A stretch of DNA of 64,000 nucleotides from Campylobacterales bacterium (GTDB lineage Bacteria; Campylobacterota; Campylobacteria; Campylobacterales; Sulfurimonadaceae). A model generated the notes under the pieces. The model saw only the letters and a program-made list of their open reading frames with translations. It was not told the origin of the DNA and made no database searches. Below, one piece after another: positions 59,519-64,000 of the stretch. Within the stretch, counting starts at the first letter, position 1; each line of letters starts with the position of its first letter. The translations under genes and the position numbers were made by a program. The stretch is taken from NCBI GenBank assembly GCA_016938735.1, contig JAFGUB010000037.1, positions 62,001 to 126,000 on the forward strand. Reading direction: 5' to 3'.

Positions 59519-60314
59519 GCATGGCCATTCCCATACCCTCCTGACCGATGCGGTAGAGGGCAAAATCATAGCGCAGCGGATCGTCGGGATCGAAGGTTTG
59601 AAGCTTACATGTAAGCTCGATGGCGGCTTGCAGATCGTAGCGTTGGCGCTCGAGCAGCCCCAAAGCGCGCGAGACCTTGAAGGTGTGCGTATCGAGCGGC
59701 ATGATCAGATCACGACGCGCGATACCCTCCCATCGCCCCAGATCAAGCGCGTCAGAGCGCACCATCCAGCGCAGAAACATCATCCACCGCTTCATCGGCG
59801 CATGACCGACCGCGCGCTCAATCCGCGCTCCGAAGAGAAAATCGTAGCCTCTGGAACGATAAGGGTTACATGTAAGGATTACATCCAGCAGCGCGTTGAT
59901 CCCATCTATGATCGAACCCTCCTTGCGATACCCTTGCATAAAAGCCTCATAAAGGCTTACATGTAAACCCAAACGCCGCAAAGTGATCAAACTCTGCACC
60001 ACGTCCTCACCGTTTTGAAAACGGTAGTAGTGCCGCTCTAGCGTCTGGCGGATCGCTGCCTCATCGCATCCGAGCAGCGAAAAATCGAACGAGCGCAAAA
60101 AGCGCACGATCAGCCGCGCATTGCCGTAGCTATAGAGCGCACAGAGCAAAATGGCCGCGTCGCTGCTTTGTTCGCGCGCGATCAGCAGCGGATCGGGCCG
60201 CGCGTCGCACAGCTCAAGCGGATCGTTGCGTTTGGCTGCTTCGGCGTCGAGGCGAGCTTTGAGGCTATCAAAAGAACTATTGGCGCTCAAGCTTATAGTT
60301 CTTCTTACGTTCAC
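59514..60314 (-). CDS. TIGR02757 (DUF2400) family protein
   Basis: A 266-aa protein of the TIGR02757 family: SDAAILLCALYSYGNARLIV near the N-terminus, YRFQNGEDVVQSLITLRRL, MKRWMMFLRWMVRSDALDLG and LIMPLDTHTFKVSRALGLLE, the most conserved stretch. The all-helical fold resembles HhH DNA-glycosylase-like proteins in layout, but no activity is known to me. The GTG start overlaps the end of rpoN by 38 bp; a TTG at 60290 is an alternative. It contains three exact palindrome copies, the densest cluster in the window. Confidence 0.82.
   Translation of the reverse strand: MNVRRTISLSANSSFDSLKARLDAEAAKRNDPLELCDARPDPLLIAREQSSDAAILLCALYSYGNARLIVRFLRSFDFSLLGCDEAAIRQTLERHYYRFQNGEDVVQSLITLRRLGLHVSLYEAFMQGYRKEGSIIDGINALLDVILTCNPYRSRGYDFLFGARIERAVGHAPMKRWMMFLRWMVRSDALDLGRWEGIARRDLIMPLDTHTFKVSRALGLLERQRYDLQAAIELTCKLQTFDPDDPLRYDFALYRIGQEGMGMAML
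59605..59614. repeat. TTACATGTAA palindrome, coding copy
   Basis: Exact copy within a 16-bp perfect palindrome (AGCTTACATGTAAGCT) in the TIGR02757 gene, read as ELTCKL. Confidence 0.9.
59866..59875. repeat. TTACATGTAA palindrome, coding copy
   Basis: Exact copy in the TIGR02757 gene, read as ILTCNP. Confidence 0.9.
59957..59966. repeat. TTACATGTAA palindrome, coding copy
   Basis: Exact copy in the TIGR02757 gene, read as GLHVSL, 81 bases from the previous copy. Confidence 0.9.
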
Positions 60315-61545
60315 TTGACCCCTCTATGCCGAGCTGCATCCGGTATTTGGCAATGGTGCGGCGCACCATCGTGACGCCGAATTTCTGCTGTACGAGTTCG
60401 AGCAGTTTCATATCGCTGAGCGGTTTGTGGCGTGGCTCTTTTTTGACCAGTTCGCTCACATACTCTTTGATGGCGGCGTTGGAGACCTCTTCGTCGATGG
60501 CCGCAACGAAAAACTCCTTCATCGGGATCATTCCCCGATCACAGGCGATGTATTTGTTGGCGATGGCGCGGGAGATGGTGGAGGGGTTGTGGCCAAACTC
60601 GTCGGCAAGGGTTTTAAGTGTGAGCGGCATGATGGCGCCGCCTTGAAAAAAGTCATACTGATACTCGATGATCATCAGCCCTACTTTGTAGATCGTACCG
60701 CGGCGCATCTCCAGCGCATCGACGAGTCCTTTGGCCTCTTTGAGCTTGTCGCGCACGTAGTCGTGGTCGATGCCATAGTCGTGGTTGATCTCGACGGCGG
60801 AGTAGTAAGCATCGTTGAGGCGGATCTCGATTCCTCCATCGTCGTTGCGGTAGACAATCAGATCAGGAATCACTTCGGGAGAAGCTTCGAGAAAATCGAT
60901 GTTGGGCGGGTTTTTAAACCGCCCGATCACCCGCATCGCCTCGCCAAAGCGGCTCTGGCTGGCGTAGGTGTGGATCGCTTCAAGATTTACGATCATCACC
61001 CGCGCCAGTGCGTAGGCTTCGGGGTCGATGTCGCTGGCATCAAGCTGAAACAAAAAAGACTCTTTGAGGTTGCGCGCGCCGATACCCACGGGCTCGACGT
61101 GGGCAAAACGCGCATGCACCTTCCAAAACTGCGCTTCATCGATCCCTTCGCGCGCGCAAAATGCCGCATAGTCCCCTTCAAAATAGCCGTTTTCGTCCAG
61201 ATTGGCGGCCACAAAGGCGGCAATCCGCGCCGAGAGCGGTGTGGGAAAGAGCGGCGCTTCGAGCTGTTCATCCAGTACGTCATAGAGCGAACGCTGCTGA
61301 ATACTCAGCGCCTCGATCGCTTCGGTACGGGAATTGGCTACCGAAGAGGTGAAGATCTTTTTGGGCAGGTGCTTTTCAAAATCCTCTTCAAAGCCGCTTT
61401 TCACCTCGATCAGGGGGTTGGACTCCACAAACGGAGCCATTGCTTCACCCAGATCGCCCAGCGGCGCGTGTAAAATGGGCAGCCAGTTGCGTAGCGTTCC
61501 CGAAAGCTTGTTTTTGACCTCGGTCTGCTGCGATTGACGTAACAT
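60277..61545 (-). CDS. rpoN: RNA polymerase sigma-54 factor RpoN
   Basis: Alternative sigma factor for -24/-12 promoters that need an enhancer-binding activator; in Campylobacterota it drives rod, hook and other flagellar genes. The 422-aa protein has the AID region I (LPILHAPLGDLGEAMAPFVE), the core-binding domain, a helix-turn-helix (LADEFGHNPSTISRAIAN) and the RpoN box VRRTIAKYR near the C-terminus. It starts one base after lptB and overlaps the next gene by 38 bp. A probable target is the promoter at 118-134. Confidence 0.96.
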   Translation of the reverse strand: MLRQSQQTEVKNKLSGTLRNWLPILHAPLGDLGEAMAPFVESNPLIEVKSGFEEDFEKHLPKKIFTSSVANSRTEAIEALSIQQRSLYDVLDEQLEAPLFPTPLSARIAAFVAANLDENGYFEGDYAAFCAREGIDEAQFWKVHARFAHVEPVGIGARNLKESFLFQLDASDIDPEAYALARVMIVNLEAIHTYASQSRFGEAMRVIGRFKNPPNIDFLEASPEVIPDLIVYRNDDGGIEIRLNDAYYSAVEINHDYGIDHDYVRDKLKEAKGLVDALEMRRGTIYKVGLMIIEYQYDFFQGGAIMPLTLKTLADEFGHNPSTISRAIANKYIACDRGMIPMKEFFVAAIDEEVSNAAIKEYVSELVKKEPRHKPLSDMKLLELVQQKFGVTMVRRTIAKYRMQLGIEGSSERKKNYKLERQ

Positions 61546-61546
61546 A

Positions 61547-62269
61547 CTACAGTTTGAAGCTCTCGCCTAAGTAGTGCTTGCGCACGTCGGCGTTGCGGCC
61601 GATCTCCTCACTGCTGCCGCTGGCGAGCAGTTCACCCGATTTGATGACATAGGCGCGGTCGCAGACGGCGAGCGTTTCGCGGACGTTGTGGTCGGTAATC
61701 AGCACGCCGATGCCGTACGCCACAAGCTGAGCGATCACCTTTTGGATGTCCAAAACGGCCAGTGGATCGACCCCCGCAAAGGGCTCATCGAGCAGCAGGA
61801 ACTTAGGGGCGTTCACCAGCGCTCTGGCAATCTCTGCGCGTCGGCGCTCGCCGCCGCTGAGGCTGATGCCTTTGCGGTTGCGGATGGGTTCGATGTTGAA
61901 CATCTCCAGCAGGTTTTCGATCCGCTGCTCGCGCTCTTTGGGGCGCATACTGCCTGCTTGCGCGGCGATCATCAAATTCTCTTCAACGCTCAGGTCTTTA
62001 AAAATCGACGCCTCTTGGGGCAGATAGCCGATTCCCTTTTGCGCCCGGCGGTGCAGCGGCAGCTTCGAGATATTTTCGTCGTCAAAAAAGACCTCACCGC
62101 CGCTGGCCTCCACCAGCCCGCAGATCATATAAAACGTGGTCGTTTTGCCCGCACCGTTGGGGCCAAGCAGTCCTACCACCTCGCCGCTTTGAATCTCCAA
62201 CGAAACGCCGCGCACGATACGCAGCTCTTTAATCGATTTTTGCAAATTTCGGGCTTCTAGTTTATGCAT
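61547..62269 (-). CDS. lptB: LPS transport ATPase LptB
   Basis: ABC ATPase that powers LPS extraction with LptFG. The 240-aa protein has Walker [16 protein letters not shown], the Q-loop, signature [17 protein letters not shown], Walker [21 protein letters not shown] and the switch His in [11 protein letters not shown], all close to LptB. ATG 62269 follows GAGGTG; a GTG one codon upstream is possible. tsaE-lptB-rpoN is the order in Campylobacter jejuni. Confidence 0.95.
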   Translation of the reverse strand: MHKLEARNLQKSIKELRIVRGVSLEIQSGEVVGLLGPNGAGKTTTFYMICGLVEASGGEVFFDDENISKLPLHRRAQKGIGYLPQEASIFKDLSVEENLMIAAQAGSMRPKEREQRIENLLEMFNIEPIRNRKGISLSGGERRRAEIARALVNAPKFLLLDEPFAGVDPLAVLDIQKVIAQLVAYGIGVLITDHNVRETLAVCDRAYVIKSGELLASGSSEEIGRNADVRKHYLGESFKL

Positions 62270-62669
62270 CACTCACCTCGTAGCAGCGCGCGTCGCTGGC
62301 ACACTTCTCAATCCGCACGCGCAGATGCGCCAGACCCGCCTGATCCAAAATCCCCAGCAGCGCCTCATCGCCCCACTCGACAAGATGATATCCGGGTTTC
62401 TCCAGCTCCTCCAGCATCCCCAGTGAGAGAAAGTGCCCCAAGCCATGATTGTAGAGGTCGTAGTGGTAGAGTCCTTCGCCGTAGCACTGCTGCAGCGAAA
62501 AGGTGGGCGAAGTGACGGTATCCTTTACATGTAAGCCCCGCGCAAAGGCTTTCACGAGCGTCGTTTTGCCGCTGGCCAGATCGCCTTGAAGCACGATGAC
62601 GCCCCCTTTGCCCAGCCGTGCGCGCAGATCGGCGCAAAAGCCTTCCAGCTCCTCTTCGCGCAGGCGCAT
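62262..62669 (-). CDS. tsaE: tRNA t6A synthesis ATPase TsaE
   Basis: The 135-aa ATPase that works with TsaB and TsaD to put threonylcarbamoyl on A37 of tRNA. P-loop [40 protein letters not shown] and LVEWGDEAL match TsaE. The ATG overlaps the trpD stop (TGATG) and the end overlaps lptB by 8 bp. A TTACATGTAA copy lies at 62525 (GLHVKD). Confidence 0.93.
   Translation of the reverse strand: MRLREEELEGFCADLRARLGKGGVIVLQGDLASGKTTLVKAFARGLHVKDTVTSPTFSLQQCYGEGLYHYDLYNHGLGHFLSLGMLEELEKPGYHLVEWGDEALLGILDQAGLAHLRVRIEKCASDARCYEVSDA
62525..62534. repeat. TTACATGTAA palindrome, coding copy
   Basis: Exact copy in tsaE, read as GLHVKD. Confidence 0.9.
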
Positions 62670-63655
62670 CACAGCTTCGTGCTCACATCGATAATCTGGG
62701 CGAGTTTGCGCCGCGCCGCGCCGCTTGCAATGACGTCGCGGGCGATTTCCAGCCCCTCTTGCACATCGCGCGCCATCCCTTCGACCTTGAGCGCATGGGC
62801 GGCGTTAATGAGCACCACGTCGCGCTGGGCGTCGGTGGCACACCCTTCGAGCACGGCGTGGATGATCTGCGCATTCTCCTGCGCGTCACCGCCTTTGATC
62901 GCCTCAAACGGGGCCCGGCGGATGCCGTAAAGCGCGGGATCGATCTCGAACTCCCTGATCCCCTCCGCGCTCAGCTCTGCGGCAAAGGTAGTGTCGCTGA
63001 TGCTGATCTCATCAAGTCGGTCGCGCGCACTCACCACCATCGCGGAGGTCGCACCGTTGATGCGCAGAGCCTCGGCAAGCTGACGCACCAGAGCCGGCTC
63101 AAAGACCCCCAGCAAAATTTTGCGTACGCCTGCGGGGTTGGTGAGCGGTCCTAAGACGTTGAAGATCGTCTTGTCGGGGATGCTTTTGCGCACGGGCATA
63201 ATGAACTTCATCGCCGGATGGTGATTCTGGGCGAACATAAAGCAAAACCCCGTCTCCTCCAGCATCCGCGAAGTCGCATCGAGAGAGAGATCAAGCCGGA
63301 TGCCCAGTGCTTCAAGCGCGTCGGCGCTGCCCGATTTGGAGGTGACGGAACGGCTGCCGTGCTTGGCCACAAAAGCGCCGCAGGCACTGAGCAAAATCGC
63401 CACGGTCGAGGAGATATTGAAGCTTCCACTCTTGTCTCCGCCCGTGCCGACCACGTCGATCAGGCGCGGCTGCAGATCGGCGCTTACATGTAAGCGGATC
63501 GCATGGGCGCGCATCACGCTTGCCGCCGCCGCGATAAACTCGGTCGAAGTGTGTGCGTCTGGGCGGTTGGCAATGAGGAAATCACGCATCTGCGCCTCAT
63601 CCATCCGATGTGCAAACAGCTCCTCAAACTGCGCTTTGGCCTCTTCAAAGGTCAT
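62669..63655 (-). CDS. trpD: Anthranilate phosphoribosyltransferase
   Basis: Second step of tryptophan synthesis. The 328-aa protein has the PRPP/Mg2+ motif DVVGTGGDKSGSFNISST, FVAKHGSRSVTSKSGSADAL, RTIFNVLGPLTNPAG-like text (KTIFNVLGPLTNPAGVRKIL) and a C-terminal segment DISDTTFAAEL-like in position. It overlaps S4 gene (ATGA) and tsaE (1 bp). It is not with trpB, which lies at 22 kb. A TTACATGTAA copy lies at 63484 (RLHVSA). Confidence 0.95.
   Translation of the reverse strand: MTFEEAKAQFEELFAHRMDEAQMRDFLIANRPDAHTSTEFIAAAASVMRAHAIRLHVSADLQPRLIDVVGTGGDKSGSFNISSTVAILLSACGAFVAKHGSRSVTSKSGSADALEALGIRLDLSLDATSRMLEETGFCFMFAQNHHPAMKFIMPVRKSIPDKTIFNVLGPLTNPAGVRKILLGVFEPALVRQLAEALRINGATSAMVVSARDRLDEISISDTTFAAELSAEGIREFEIDPALYGIRRAPFEAIKGGDAQENAQIIHAVLEGCATDAQRDVVLINAAHALKVEGMARDVQEGLEIARDVIASGAARRKLAQIIDVSTKL
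63484..63493. repeat. TTACATGTAA palindrome, coding copy
   Basis: Exact copy in trpD, read as RLHVSA. Confidence 0.9.
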
Positions 63656-63915
63656 GCTATCTCCTCTACGTACAGATTCTGAAGGGTTTTGGGGGTCGAT
63701 TTGGTCTGTGGAATCGCAAGCACGCGGTAACGCTTGGAGTGTTCAAGAAATACGAGGGTAATGATATCGCCGACGGCGACGTTTTTACTGGGTTTGACCA
63801 CGACGCCGTTGAGCATCACGACGCCGTTTTGTAACATATCCAGAGCGATGGAGCGTCGTTTGGTCAGATTCACGACGCTGATAAACTTGTCGATGCGCAC
63901 TTTGGCTTCCTGCAT
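63652..63915 (-). CDS. S4-domain RNA-binding protein
   Basis: An 87-aa protein that is little more than an S4 RNA-binding domain: RIDKFISVVNLTKRRSIALD, MLQNGVVMLNGVVVKPSKNV and VGDIITLVFLEHSKRYRVL, as in Hsp15/RlbA-type proteins that bind rRNA or ribosomes. The reading frame stays open upstream to the window edge, so the start at 63915 is provisional. An S4 gene near tsaE-lptB-rpoN is also found in Campylobacter jejuni. Confidence 0.88.
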   Translation of the reverse strand: MQEAKVRIDKFISVVNLTKRRSIALDMLQNGVVMLNGVVVKPSKNVAVGDIITLVFLEHSKRYRVLAIPQTKSTPKTLQNLYVEEIA

Positions 63916-64000
63916 GAAAAAATCACGCTTATTGTAGGCAAAGCGAGCTTTAAACTTGGCAACGCAATCGCCGTTCCACTTTACATGTAGGGCTACATGT
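63916..64000 (-). other. Window edge: open frame upstream of the S4 gene, two palindrome variants
   Basis: The S4 frame continues without stop to the edge, while another minus-strand frame ends at a TAA at 63950-63952 and could be the tail of an upstream gene. I cannot decide between them. TTACATGTAG (63981-63990) and a cut copy at 63993-64000 lie three bases apart, resembling the pair at 5810-5833. Confidence 0.4.

Noticed and set aside
60427-61473. A 348-codon frame opposite rpoN
   Set aside because: Antisense to an unambiguous RpoN sequence, no motif and no ribosome site.
1378-63493. The palindromes as remnants of a REP-like or transposable element
   Set aside because: Conservation stops a few bases outside the core and copies are read in frame in essential genes, which does not fit inserted elements.
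1-64000. tRNA, rRNA, CRISPR, integrase or insertion-sequence features
   Set aside because: Searched by eye in all gaps; gaps are under 200 bp and none holds a cloverleaf, regular repeat-spacer array or transposase.

Overview
The window is from a Campylobacterota (former Epsilonproteobacteria) chromosome that is GC-richer than the phylum's best-known members. Evidence: the order flgA-ubiX-coaD-tmk-(DUF342)-hisS-speA-cysE-aspB, the ilvI-ilvH-lpxD block and the tsaE-lptB-rpoN block are, from memory, the orders found in Campylobacter jejuni; a DUF3373 outer-membrane protein and an LPP20-family lipoprotein are present; and promoters show a clear TATAAT box with no obvious -35 box. I cannot name the genus. 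Gene density is very high, with many 1-35 bp overlaps (ATGA, TGATG). No gap between genes exceeds 200 bp, and I saw no tRNA, rRNA, CRISPR array or insertion sequence.

Layout. 1-84: start of a flagellar rod/hook-family gene behind a sigma-54-type promoter. 0.27-2.8 kb: rpoD and a coupled PAS-like protein. 2.8-4.9 kb: hemL with two small membrane proteins. 5.0-9.1 kb: TonB-like protein, YebC-type regulator, an unknown protein and a DEAD-box helicase. 9.1-11.05 kb: a chemoreceptor with a zinc-binding CZB tail, interrupted by one in-frame TAG. 11.2-17.9 kb: outer-membrane protein and two facing lipoprotein modules (CsgG/PEGA-like/DUF4810/DUF799 against CsgG-like/LPP20), then a CitE-like lyase and a cytochrome c. 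18.3-24.6 kb: housekeeping run folD-lepB-M50 protease-rpiB-apt-trpB-pepA. 24.6-33.5 kb: a six-gene exopolysaccharide operon, seemingly lower in GC than its flanks. 33.6-41.3 kb: a NagZ-amidase fusion, a GGDEF-EAL protein, the AMMECR1/MEMO/radical-SAM trio and an HD-GYP protein. 41.3-51.0 kb: the conserved flgA-to-aspB block. 51.0-64.0 kb: lpxD, ilvHI, ppx, a WD40 protein, ilvA, a CoA-binding protein, a TIGR02757 protein, rpoN, lptB, tsaE, trpD and an S4 protein.

Two things stand out. (1) The 10-bp palindrome TTACATGTAA occurs 22 times exactly, and its core TACATGTA 41 times, where about one core would be expected by chance. It sits in genes, intergenic gaps, Shine-Dalgarno regions and start codons. 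It looks like a genome-wide iterated palindrome, comparable in kind to HIP1 of cyanobacteria or an uptake sequence, and I know of no description of it. (2) The exopolysaccharide operon combines a PNAG-type synthase, porin and deacetylase with a protein whose layout resembles BcsE, the cellulose-system c-di-GMP receptor: a RecA-like N-terminus, a receiver-like middle and a degenerate GGDEF domain that keeps the RxxD inhibitory site as RPGD while the catalytic GGDEF has become AHEER. With a GGDEF-EAL protein just upstream and an HD-GYP protein nearby, this would be a c-di-GMP-controlled polymer system wired differently from canonical PgaCD.
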